From Talpa occidentalis (taxonomy: Eukaryota > Chordata > Mammalia > Eulipotyphla > Talpidae), in assembly GCF_014898055.3 (NCBI RefSeq), contig NW_023601433.1:71593683-71657682 (forward strand): a stretch of 64,000 bases of DNA, given 5' to 3'. The translations under genes were made by a program, and so were the position numbers. Each line of letters begins with the position of its first letter. The stretch's first letter is position 1. The notes below the pieces were generated by a model. The model was not told the origin of the DNA. It saw nothing but the letters and a program-made list of their open reading frames with translations, and did not search any database. Positions 49,863 to 64,000 of this stretch are shown here, piece by piece.

Positions 49863-51350
49863 TGTGAATCTGGCTCACTTTTTGGTTCTTTGGGGGTATT
49901 TTTTTTTAAAGAAACAAAGGAATATTCTGAAGACTGTCTCTTCCCACCACCACCCCAGTGGCCCTTACCCAGGGGGGACAGATTCTTATGCTGCCTGAAG
50001 GGTCAAGGAGAATCCTTTGTCACCGTGAGTGATGCTGTGTTCTGGGCCACCCCAGACCTGGTGACTTTAGGTAATCATCTCCACAGCCTCCGGCCCTGTG
50101 GGTTCTTCTGGTCTCAGCCATCCATCTTCATGTCTCAGAGCTCAGCTGATGGCCAGGTAGGCTGCCCTGCTTCTGGACATGGAATGGCTGTGGGCTCGGG
50201 CACTGGGGAAGCTGGGCCTTATGTCTCTCATCCTCCAGCAGCCTGGCTCCAGCTCATTCACATGGCCATGCGGCAGCTTCTGGGAGAGCAGATGGAAGTG
50301 TGCAAAGCCTCTTGAGACCGAGGCTTGGAGCAGGCAGAAAGTCATTACTGCCATGTTCTCTTCATCAGAGAAAATCACATGGTCAAACTCAGATTCAAAG
50401 AGTGGGCGATAGACCCTGCCTTTCAATGGGAGACACTCATCTGGTGCCAGGAAGGGTATAGTTCTAGGCAATTATACTGCCTCCACTCAACTGTGGTCTT
50501 CCGGTGAGACTGCTGGCATGCCTTTCACCCCGGAGGATGGACAAGGACCCAGTCCTGGCCAATCAGAGTCCTCAAGATGTGTATATACCAAGAAAGAAGT
50601 TCACTCTTCTGAGGCAGCCAGGCTAGGGGGGATACTAACCTGGCTGTGATTGTTTCCTGCAGGCAGGGGAGCAGGCCTTGCTGTATCCAGGTGTTCAAAT
50701 GAAGTCCTTAGACTCCATCTCTGTGCATCTCATGGTCCCACTTCTGCACGCTGGCTCCACAGGCCCATGCCCATCTCTGGACCCATAGTTTCAATCATGC
50801 TTGATTGACTAGAAAGGCTCATTTGTGCTTAAAAGTTTGGGCTAGCCAAGAGTTACTGAGGATCATTTCCAAAGGGAAGACTAGGGTGTTGGTATATACC
50901 CTATATATTTATGTAACAACAGAAAGGCAATGGGTTATGATGGGCAAAAGCAGTAGGTGGACCCCAGCATCTCTTCCTGAGAGAGCAGTGTGGGTGTCAG
51001 TGGATTATTTGCATGGAAGTGTGGGGCAGGTCCTTAGCTCCTGTCTCCCCACCCCCGCTCCAGCACTGGGAAAACTTTTATACCTAAAGGGCACTCACTA
51101 AATATTAGATGGGAAAGTGTATTTTCAAATTCTCTAAGAGAGGAGTTACACAGAGCGTCATAAGTTAACTCCCCTAACAACGCTGTGAGGCAGGGCACAC
51201 ACACCCATTTTGCAGAAGAATACACCAAGGTCCAGCGACGCTTACCTGTGGTCACACATTAAGGCAGCAGCAGAGGTGGGATTTGAACCTGGGTATTTGG
51301 TAATTTCATACAACTCTAGTGTGGACTCTTTTTCCTCCTGCTAGAAAATT
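49863..51350. other. SGSM1-TMEM211 convergent intergenic region
   Basis: About 1.5 kb between the tail-to-tail genes. It holds an antisense MIR near 51125-51300 (TTAAGGCAGCAGCAGAGG, ATTTGAACCTGGG). The remainder is unique with no recognisable gene. Confidence 0.55.
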
Positions 51351-54873
<3,523 letters not shown>

Positions 54874-55565
54874 TTAGATCCCAGTCCACAGCCCTTTTCT
54901 GACCAACAGATGCAATGGGAGGTGTTAATAACTGGGTGGAGATGGGGCTTTGCCCTAACAAATAACCAGAATTTGAAGGCCCAAATCCTAGAATGAATGT
55001 TAGTGCTGAAACAGACCTTTGCATGTCATCATCACTGGTCCATATGAGGCCCCTCAAGTGTTTCATTCAGTCATTCATTGAGGGAGCTCCTTTTTCTAAA
55101 CCACACAGAGAACCTTTGTTTCTACCAACCACGCTGTCTGTGAGTTAACCCCTACCACTCAGGGACCATTTCAAGTATTCAAGGTGCATCTTTTTGTTTA
55201 GAGATATTTTTGCAAAATCAATATTGTTTGTATGTGTATTTTTCATATATATAAATGGCATTGTCCTATGTGTTGCATCCTGCTTCCCACTTTGGGCACT
55301 AAGCATAACATTTTTAGAAGCGTTTATGATACCCCTGGCATCACAAAGACCTCTATAGAATAATTATTCTAGAACTTGCCATGGAAAATGTGTATGTCAT
55401 GGTGCCTCAGATGGTCCTTGGGGGGCATTCAGGAGGTGCCTGACCCAGTCTTTTTTTAAATTAAATATTAAACTTTACTAATTAGAAAGTACAGAAGAAA
55501 TAACCAAAAAGTAATGACTGTTTTTAAAATTATTATAAAAAGCTTTTTTTTAAGTACAGCATCTT

Positions 55566-56106
55566 GGGCCTCCCTGGTGGCACAAGAGGTTAAGCACAGC
55601 ATTATGAAGCAATCTGCAGCCTCTGCAGCATGAGTTTGATCCCCGGCCGGCCAGGGAGCTACCCACATGGCACAGCAGACCTCTCCTGACTCACCCACTG
55701 CTCCCCTCAGCAGTGTACTTCTGTCGATCTGCCTGTTCTGTTCCCCACTCTGTCTCTGGTGAGTCCTCTCACCCCCTGCATCTCTGGGCTATACCCCGGC
55801 TCTTGTATGCATAAAATATTTATTTATTATTTATACAAGCACTGGGTACAGTCAGAAGCGTGGGAGGGCGAGAGAATTCACTAAAGCCAGAGCGGGGAGC
55901 AGAGCAGGCAGAAGGACCGAAGTACACTGCTGAGGGGAGCAGCGGGCGGCAGGAGAGGCCTACGCACCATGCGGGACCCTCCTCCTGTGGCCACGGAGCA
56001 GCCGGGGATCGAACCCGCGCTGCCGAGGCTTCGGGCAGCTTCGCAACCCAGCGCTCAACCGCTGCGCCACCGGGGATGCCCAATAAATAAATATTTTTTT
56101 AAAATA
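55566..56106 (+). mobile_element. tRNA-derived SINE, subfamily A, split by a nested SINE
   Basis: Sense copy with head GGGCCTCCCTGGTGGCAC, linker GGCCGGCCAGGGAGCTAC and CAGCAGTGTACTTCTGTCG. The tail is cut at about 55817 by an inverted SINE and resumes at about 56082 (AATAAATAAATATTTTTTTA). The outer target duplication AAGTACAGCATCTT lies at 55552-55565 and 56107-56120. Confidence 0.92.
55818..56081 (-). mobile_element. tRNA-derived SINE, younger subfamily B, nested in the tail of an A copy
   Basis: Antisense copy: TTATTTATACAAGCACTGGG, then the B body, the complement of the B linker and an intact head. It lies wholly inside the A copy, whose target duplication encloses both. Confidence 0.93.
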
Positions 56107-57249
56107 AAGTACAGCATCTTAAAGGGTACACAATGAATTTTCATATGCCCATCACTTAGATACAAGATTTTGTAATATTTGCTTCATCTATCTCTTTTTT
56201 TACATTTTTTAAATTTTATTTTATATATTTTTCATTGGCCCAGTCTTAAACGTACAGATGACAGAGGCTAGAGTTATTTCACTTTCCATTCTTCAATACT
56301 TCTCTTCACATCAAGGAGAACATCTGTTGGAGCTGGTAGGTTTTAAACGCCTCCTGAGCATCTGGCACCCCACTTATACCTGCACAGTCAAGTGAGGATG
56401 GGAAGTGGGGGGTGTGGGGATTTTCTTCCTGCTTTTCAGTGTGAGACTGGTTGCCCTGTTTGCTGGCACCAGCCTAGTCACTGACGTGACGGCCATGACT
56501 GCAGAAGATAAGAACCTCAAGGGGACTTGAGTCTGCACCTCTGCTCAGGCTGTCTGGGGTTCAAGCTGTGCTGTCCTGCTTATGATGCCGCCCTCCCAGG
56601 TATGTGCTACAGCCGGGGTGCACCTGGCCTGCCCCTACCCCTGGTCAAAGGAGCCATGAGGCCCGCCAGGGGATAATAAATAATAAACTGCTCTGCAAAT
56701 AGTGCAGAAAGAAGTGCAGTCGTCCAAATAATAATAGAGGTGTTTGGGTCATAGGGCCAAGGCCGGAGAGAGCCAACTAGTAGCCAGCACTGTCACTGAT
56801 GGCCAGAAGTGAGGTCCAGAGGGCTGGGCACCCAGGGTCAAAAGGACCTGAGCTGCCAACCAAGTCAGGGAAGTAATGCAGACTTCCAGGGGTCGGCCTT
56901 TCAGCCTTGGCTTTCCCTTTGGGAACCTCAGGGGGCCAGCACTTTAAATGTGGCGGGAATCCTGGGCTTGGAGAATGACCCGTCACTCTACCACTTGCCA
57001 GCCTGCTCCACTGCCCTTTGCTGTTTGTGCTATCGTGCCTCAGTTTCTCCATCTGTAGAAGCAGATTAGAAATCCCAGGGGAAGGTACATTGCGCTCAGT
57101 CACTGCGCTGGGTGAGGGAGAAGAAAGCCAACAAGGAAGGCTACATTCTCTCCTCTTCGGCACCATGACCTTGGGGAGGTCACCTCACCTCTCTGGAAAA
57201 TGGGGGTGGGGGTTGTTGTGAAGGTTCAAGGTGACAAAAACACACTAAG

Positions 57250-57735
57250 TGTTACGGGGGGTGGGGCAGAGGTCATCTCCCCTCTTCCCTCCTCCTCCCT
57301 CCTCTCTCCTCCCCCCAGGTAGGTCAGAGTTAGGTTGCTTAGACTTTATTCCCAGGATTAGAAAAACCTCCTGGCTGCCAGCCAGCAAGGGAGATGCGGC
57401 CCCTCGAGAGAAGGGGGATGAATTTTTCTTTTTTGCCTACACCAAAATCAGCCTCTCCTTTGGAGTTGGCAGGCTCCCCAGGGGTGTAATTCCAGCCAGG
57501 AAGCTGGGGAGCCCAGACCCAACCCAGGCCAGTGATTTTGCCTCTCTCTGGCTGCCCAGTGGCTCTCCAGGCGTTTCTGACCTTGAAAGGAGTTTTGTTC
57601 TCCAGATAATGTGCTCAATGTCACCTGGGAAAATCACCCAGACTGTCCAGGTGCCCAGAAACCTAAATGAGGCGTTAGAACCCGAAACCACATCCGGCCA
57701 GGTTCCAAGGAGCTGCAATCCACCTAGAGGAAGCT
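57250..57735 (+). other. Unique pyrimidine-rich then GC-richer block, function unknown
   Basis: Begins with a CCTCCTCCCTCCTCTCTCC tract, followed by about 420 bases without recognisable repeats and a 162-codon stop-free + frame. Splice-like CCCCCAG|GTAGG occurs at the junction. I see no protein-family match, so it is listed as unexplained unique sequence. Confidence 0.4.
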
Positions 57736-57854
57736 AGAAAGGGACTATTTCCCCCTTCAGTTCAGCAGTTAACCGTGAGTGGCAGTGGGCACTCCCCGAG
57801 CACTCACCAAGTCCACAGAGACACTTTCAGTGCCTCGTTTCACTTAAGCCTCAT

Positions 57855-57960
57855 GGCCACTGGAGGGGAGGCGCTGCTATCGTAGTTCCCATTTTACAGA
57901 TGTCAGAGTCAAGTCTTGGAAGTCAGTGGTGGACCTGGGCTTCACATTCAGGGACTTGGA
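57855..57960 (-). repeat. MIR element (antisense)
   Basis: Shows CCCATTTTACAGATGTCAGA and TCAGTGGTGGACCTGGGC, antisense MIR text. Confidence 0.6.
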
Positions 57961-58249
57961 CTCCCGACTCTGGGCTTTAAACCCAAGTGATCTTAAGGGG
58001 TTGGATTCAAAGTCAGAGACCCGAGAACAGCTCAGGGCTAAGGCTTGCAACCCTCCCACCTGCTCTGGCGTGGATCACACCAGGGAGTCATGGTTCCTCA
58101 CGGCAGACAGAAAGCTGGGGTTTAGGGGGTTAGAGGTCACTGTGAGTGCCTTGGTGTGTTCCCAAGTCTCTTTCTTCCCCAAAGTCCACACCTGTCAGCT
58201 GCAGGGGCTAATCATTCATTCATTCGATGTTAATGTGTCCAGCCCTACG

Positions 58250-58800
58250 TAACCCTCATGGGTAGATAGAACAGTGAACAGAACACAACGCTTGCCCTCA
58301 AGGAACTTAGAGCTTTTGGGGCAAGCTGAATGAACCAGATAGGATAATTGGTGGATCCATCCATTCAACAAATATTTATTGTATATCTATTCAGTACTAA
58401 GCTCGAGGAAGTGTTCTAGGTGCCTGGGGCTTAGCACTGAGGAAAACAGACAATGCTTCTGTTTTCCTAGAGCTTATACTTTAGCGAGCCCTAGAGACTA
58501 AGTCATATAAGAACGCCCATGGTAATAAATGCCATAGAGAAAACTGAAGCAGGGAAGAGAGATGGCAAGTGATTGGGGGATGCTCAGAGAAAGCCTCGTG
58601 ACGCGGTGATCTTTGAGTGGGAATCTGAAAGAGCTAAGGGAGGGAGTTATGTGGATCCCGGCAGAGGAATACTCCAGGCAAAGGGAGGAGCAGGTGCAAA
58701 GGTCCTTGGTGAGCAAGCAAAGAGACCTGAGAGACTGGAAGAAATGAGGAAGGTCAATCCAATCAGATTCACTTATGGACTAGACAGGCAAGAGGCAAGG
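58250..58800 (-). repeat. LINE-2 (L2) fragment, antisense
   Basis: Shows AACAGTGAACAGAACACAAC, AGAGCTTATACTTTAGCG, AGGAATACTCCAGGCAAAG and GGAGCAGGTGCAAAGGTCC, in the order of the complement of L2. Diverged. Confidence 0.65.
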
Positions 58801-59189
58801 TTGCCTACAGAGCTTTTGACCTTGGCACCTGGGAGGGTGGAGCTGCCATTACTGAGATGGGGAAGCTTTCGCAGGAGCAGGCTTGCTAGGGGAGGGGCAG
58901 GTGTCTGAGTGTGATGGAGCCTGAGTGAAGTTTGAGATGCACCATCATCAATGGATGCACACAGGCAAGCCCCACACCAAGGGAAAGCCTGGGTGAGGCT
59001 GGGGCCAAGCACAGAGGACAGGCAACTGATCCATCCTTCTGGGACCAGTAATGTCCTGGCTGAGGTCTGAAGCTAGGCAGGAGGGACAGGGGAGGTCCTG
59101 GGGTGCATTCCTTGTCTCCTCCCAGCAGAGCAGCTGAGTAAGCTGGATTTCTGGTTCTATTCCAGGTCTGTTACAAGTCTGTTACAAAT

Positions 59190-59625
59190 TATGTAATGTG
59201 ATAATTTACACTGAGCCTCAGTGTCTCTCTTGCAATGGACTGAATGTTTGTGTGGAATTCTTATGTTTTATTTCTTATGAAATCTGGAACCCAAGAATCT
59301 TCCCTGCAGGCTGTGAACTTCCAGACAGGGGGCACCAGAGGAGGTTGGGGCTTTGGAAGGTGATTAGTGTCCTGAGGGTGGAGCTTCAGGGACAGGGTCT
59401 GTGCCCTTGTAAGAGACCCCATAGAGCTTCCTGACCCCTCTGCCACATGAGGACACAATGATAGGACAGCTGCCTCTGAACCAGGAAGCAGGCGCTCACC
59501 AGACACCAAACCTGCTGGCATCTTGACCTTGAACTTCCCATACTAAAGGCTGGGAGACATAAATAAATTCCTGTAGTTTATAAGTCTATGGCACTTGATT
59601 ATAGCAGCCTCAGCAATAAGCCACT
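59190..59625 (+). mobile_element. Old MaLR-like LTR fragment
   Basis: Contains TGGACTGAATGTTTGTG, AAGGTGATTAGTGTCCTGAG, GCCACATGAGGACACAATG, CCAGGAAGCAGGCGCTCACC and ATAAATAAATTCCTGTAG. This block order occurs in a widespread old mammalian LTR/solo-LTR-type repeat. No coding part is left, and the family name is uncertain. Confidence 0.45.
59282..59325 (+). repeat. 44-base exact direct repeat, copy 1
   Basis: Identical over 44 bases to 60277-60320. It starts ATCTGGAACCCAAG and ends GAACTTCCAGA. This copy belongs to the LTR-like element. Confidence 0.95.
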
Positions 59626-60276
59626 CATCTACAAAAGGATGACCATATCCCGGAGCAGTGGAATATCAAAGGATTCTTTTTGAAAATATGAATTAAAACT
59701 ATAAATGAATTCCCCTTCCCTTACCTCATTTCCCCGCCCCTCCCCCACACATGCTGTATGCCATTTCAGAGTTTCATGAATCTCTGAAGTCCATTATGGC
59801 CTCTGGAGAGTATGCTCCTCCCTCCCTCTGCCCTCCTGACCTCAGATCATACTTTCCGCAGACTCACCACACTTCAGGTCAAGACCCTCCTATGTGGCCT
59901 CTTCTGCTTAGGCTCTAGCCTAAACAATCTGTGACTTCATGGAAGTTCTCCTTCTCTTCTCTTCGAAGGAACATTCAAGTTGGCAAACAAAGCCGGGTGC
60001 ATGATAAGCTGATTTGAGGTGTGTACATACGGGTGTTTTTTCCCAGTTCCTTAAACCGACAGACTTTCACTCTGAGCTGCTGGGTGTCCTAAGCAAAGAG
60101 GGAAAAGCCAGCCCTCCGTCAGGCTGGGGTGAAGGTTTGGTGTTTCCTGGGTGAGAGACACATGAATAGGGATTAACCGATTACAATTAGACACCAGGTG
60201 TTGCTATTCTTGCCAGAGTGCTTGCTACCTTTTTTTCCATTGGTAATTCTAGTCCAGAAAACAGGCTTATCTATTT

Positions 60277-60320
60277 ATCTGGAACCCAAGAATCTTCCCT
60301 GCAGGCTGTGAACTTCCAGA
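60277..60320 (+). repeat. 44-base exact direct repeat, copy 2
   Basis: Exact copy of 59282-59325, 995 bases downstream. Flanks on both sides are unrelated to the first copy, so the LTR-like element itself is not duplicated. Confidence 0.95.
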
Positions 60321-61924
60321 TACAGGCACTGGATCTGATAAATCTTTATCCCCAGTATCCAGCATTAGGACTTGACCCAGAATAGGTGCTTGTCTTGTTT
60401 TTGCAAAAAGTGATGGAAGTGCAACTCACACTGGTTCAAATAGAAATGCAAAAATGTATTGGCATAGATAACTGAAAATTTTATGGTACAGCTTCAGGCA
60501 CGGCTGGATCCAGATGAACAAGGTCCAGGTCTTTGGGACCTCTCTTTCTCAGCTCTCTTTTTTGCAGGGTTAGCTTCTCTCTCAAGTACAGTCTCTCTCA
60601 CAACGTTGGCTTCCGTAACTCCAGGTTGACATTTTGAGATTTAGCAACCCAAGGAAAAGAAAGATGCTCTTTGTATGTAGTTGCAACTATGCTGTGATTA
60701 ATTTTCACTGGACAACCTTGGGTGACATTCCCACCCATGAGTCATTCACTGTGGTCAGGGGAATGGGATGATCTGATTGACTAGACCTAGGATTGGGGGT
60801 TAGGGGTTGGAGATTAGGGATAGACTAGGGATGTGACAAGATTCAGTAGAACTACATAACTAACCATGGGGGAAGGTGGTTTCTAGAAGGAAAACCAAGG
60901 TGCTGTTAGCAGAGGACAGGGAACAGATGCTGGGCAGGTAAGAACTAGAGATCTCACTGTATAAACGCTGACATGACTAGTTGGTGCTGTCAGAAGTAGG
61001 AATGTCCAGTAAAGCCTGTGATTGAGGCTTAAGTCCCAGCTCTCCTGCCTACACTCATTGTGGCCTTGGGCAGGGCAGGGCATCACTCCCTCTGGCCTCA
61101 GTTTCTCCACCTATCACATGATGGCATCTGGAATAGATGATTACCAGGGTTTTCCCTCCGAAAGTTCATGCATTTATTCATTTCCCCTCCTACCCTTCTT
61201 TCAGTCAGTATTTGTTGAAGAACCCTGGAGTTAGTCCAAACTGGATCTGAATTCCAGCTCTGATGTTTACTAGCTCTATCAGGCTTGTTTAATGCACCTT
61301 CTCAGGTGCACTCAGCTATGTCCTTCCTGGCCACCCGGCAGCACTGGACATGATCCAATATCCAGTCACCTCCTACTGCGCGTGGCTTGGGTCTCTTGCT
61401 GCAGCTACTTGGCCATCTCAGCCTGCAGTAATGTGGCCTGCAGAGCCCCGGCCCAATCTCCCAACACCCCAGCTAGCGTCCAAGCTGGCCTGACTGGACC
61501 CTTGGCAGGGGAGGGGGCACTGGCTCTTCTTCCAGACTTAGATCAAACTCTGTGTGTGAAACTGCTTCTCTAACAGCTGCCTGGAGGCACAGGTAACACA
61601 ACCCAGAAGTAAGAAGCAGTGGGGCCCGGAGTGACTCATGGAGGACAAGAGATGGGTGGTGCCAGCAGGTGAAGTTCTTGCCCTTTACACCCCTGCAAAG
61701 ATGTGTCTCACATGACTTCTCAGAGGAACCCTGAGTGAGGGACCTCCTGGCCATGTTTTCTTGAGAAGCTGTGGCTAAGCCAGTAAGGCATATCTGTGCT
61801 TGCTTTCCCTTCTTCTCTACTTCAAAATCCCTTTCATTTATCTTGGGTTGGGATGACATCCCCAATAAAGCATTAGCATATAAGGTTTGCCTCAAGTCTT
61901 GTTTTCTAGGGAACCCAGACTGAG

Positions 61925-62090
61925 ATGTTAGCTGTGTGACCTTGAACAAGTCACTTAACCTCTCTGAGCTTCAGATCCCCCAGCTGTAAAAGGGTGATAA
62001 TAACAGAACATCTTTATGGGATTGTTGTGGGACTTAATGAGACTGCAGAGGTCAAGTACCTACTTCAATAAATGGTAGCTTTCATGGCAG
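61925..62090 (+). repeat. MIR element (sense)
   Basis: Shows TGTGTGACCTTGAACAAGTC, ACTTAACCTCTCTGAGCTTC and TAAAAGGGTGATAATAACAG in MIR order. Confidence 0.8.
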
Positions 62091-64000
62091 CATTACAATG
62101 AAACGGGCACTGGATCATATTATATGAAAACATTTCTTCAGCGCTGAATTTCATGAGTGTTGATTGTCAACTCTACATCAGGTACTAGGTAGTCTCTGCT
62201 CTCAAGGAGCTCACAGTCTCAAAACTGACACATAGTAGTAATCGGACAACTGTACACAGTGTCAGTGCTCATGTGGGGAGAGGTGGAAGATTGGAAGATT
62301 CTGCAGCTGCACATGGAGTCAGGGGTGACTTCCCTGAGGAGTTGCTGTTAAAGCTAGGATCTGAAGGATAGGTAGCTGTTATAGACAACTGGCAGGTGGA
62401 GGGCACAGCCTGGCCAAAGGCCTGGCATTGAGGAAAACAGTTCAAAGAACATAATGACTTTCACCCTCAAGAAGCAGCTAAATGACAGAAGAAACAAAAT
62501 GGATAAATATGCATTAATGAAGAATGCATTAATGAAGAACGTGGTTTTTGCCAAGGAAGGTGTGGGTTCTAGAGCTACACTTTTCAATAAGGTAGCAGTA
62601 CTCCATGTGTGGCTATTTAGATTTAAATTAATTAAAATGAATAAGGTTTGGAATTCAATTCCTTGGTCATGCTGGCTATGTTTCAATTGCTCAGAAGTCA
62701 TCTGTGGCTAATTCTGGACAATGCAGATATAGAACATCTCCTGAAGAAAGTTCGACTGGACAGAACTACCAGGAGTCTAACAGACAGCTAAATCAGGACA
62801 TTTCCTGGGGGAGGAGGCAGAAGATGGCAGAGGAGGGGTTCCGGGAAAATCCCTGGTTGGCACTGTCCTCTATCCTCAGGAAGAAAAACGAGGGCTGGCC
62901 ATGGGAGTGGGGATGTTGGCTCTGGAAACTGTGTATAACCTGACACCCCTTTGGTCAGGGTATAATCTGTGGGTGTGTGCTGGCTGGCAGCCTCTCACCT
63001 GCAGGGAGGCCACAGGAATGCAGGAGGAAACCAGCTAAGGTGGCGCTGAAACAGGAAGTCCCGCCCCTTCTGGTTCAGGAGGACTCTGGAAGTTGTAGTT
63101 TGTGGTTTGAGGGTCACCTCAAAGCTTGACAGGGGTGGAAGAGCTGGGACTGGGCTGCACGCATTTTGGGGTGAAGAGTTGGGGGAGGTAATGGTCAAGG
63201 CTGGAGATACATCTGGATTTGAGGCTTTTGGTGGGGGGAGTGGGCAGGGCCACTGTCTTCTCCCCTCCTATGCTTAAGTTCTGGCATAGAGAGGTGCCAA
63301 GATGGAAGACTAAGTTGGCTGGGGAGCTGAGAGATGTGGACCATACAGTGAAAAAGAGCCTTCAGCCCCTCGCGTTCTGGTTAACAGAGATTTGCCCAGG
63401 AGAGACACGGCGTTCCGGGAAGGTTCGGGCGGAGAGGGAGCAGATGGTATGCTATCAGTTGTTGGGTTTTCATCCATTTAGCCCAATATTTACGAGCTTC
63501 AGATTGACTGAGTGCTGACTATGTGCCAAGCCCTGCTCTTGGAAGTGAGGAGTGAAGAAAAGAGACAGAAGCCGGTGCCTTGGGGAAGTCCAAAAGGAGA
63601 GCTGATAACAAGCAATGATTTGCCTTTGGTCATATAACACACGTGTCCTGTAAAAGCCCTGATTAAAGGGGGCTTCCAAGGGATTTCACTGGCAAGCCAG
63701 CCATTCTCTGTCTCCTATCTCTCAGACTTCCCCACTGGGGAGTGCTAGTTATATTTAAAAGCTGCTGAGTTGGGTCCTATTGATGGCTGGATTCAAGACT
63801 TCCAGATGAGAAAGGAGACTATGCCGGCGTGAGACTTGATCTGGTCTCTACCTCACTATCTGGGCTCCATCGCTGTGGGCAATTTTATGAGGGAGACTTA
63901 GGTAGCTCCCTGGTGAAGTGGGGGGTGGTGGTGACCCTAAGTTCAAAAGGATTGCTGTGCAGATGAAATGAAATAAAGGATATGGTGTGTCAGTCCTGTA

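Larger units (their letters stand above)
56120..64000. other. Downstream intergenic DNA
   Basis: No exon is recognised, including none of KIAA1671, which follows TMEM211 in human. Repeats are L1-like near 56150-56300, MIR near 57855-57960, 61020-61120 and 61925-62090, L2 near 58250-58800 and 62180-62440, and the LTR-like piece. The remaining DNA is unique. Confidence 0.5.

Noticed and set aside
56120..64000. Start of KIAA1671, the next gene in human
   Set aside because: None of the open frames here looks like it, and no splice-bounded exon could be recognised.

Overview
The window is placental-mammal genomic DNA: short exons with GT/AG borders separated by long introns, tRNA-derived SINEs with target-site duplications, and old L1, L2, MIR and hAT fossils. 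No primate Alu, rodent B1/B2 or carnivore CAN-SINE is visible. The young SINEs have a tRNA-like head ending in a GGTTCGATCC B box, a body of about 270 bases and an AATAAATAAATCTTTAA tail. I cannot name this family. It suggests a laurasiatherian lineage such as a bat or an insectivore, but the species is not decided here.

Positions 1-49.9 kb hold most of SGSM1 (small G protein signalling modulator 1, also RUTBC2) on the + strand. I could place 24 consecutive coding exons, all with GT-AG borders and compatible phases, from the second coding exon (1397) to the stop codon (47890-47892). Together they give 3387 nt, or 1128 codons plus stop. Only the short first coding exon and the promoter lie upstream of the window. 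The protein has an N-terminal RUN domain, a PH-like Rab-binding region, a low-complexity linker and a C-terminal TBC RabGAP domain. A long acidic/serine-rich insert splits the TBC domain. Its arginine finger (IEKDVQR) and glutamine finger (YVQGM) are intact.

Positions 51.35-54.8 kb hold, on the - strand, three exons of TMEM211 (LHFPL7), a four-span LHFPL-family membrane protein of about 200 residues. SGSM1 and TMEM211 are convergent (tail to tail), the arrangement I recall for human chromosome 22q11.23, where KIAA1671 follows. I recognise no KIAA1671 exon before 64 kb. From 54.8 to 64 kb I see only repeats and unique non-coding DNA.

There is no evidence of an unknown multi-gene system. The points most worth checking are: a near-consensus RE1/NRSF (REST) element in an SGSM1 intron; an exact 44-base duplication about 1 kb apart; a SINE nested in another SINE that orders two subfamilies in time; a TMEM211 poly(A) signal overlapping its stop codon; a CTCF-consensus match in a TMEM211 intron; and two adjacent perfect hairpins in an SGSM1 intron.
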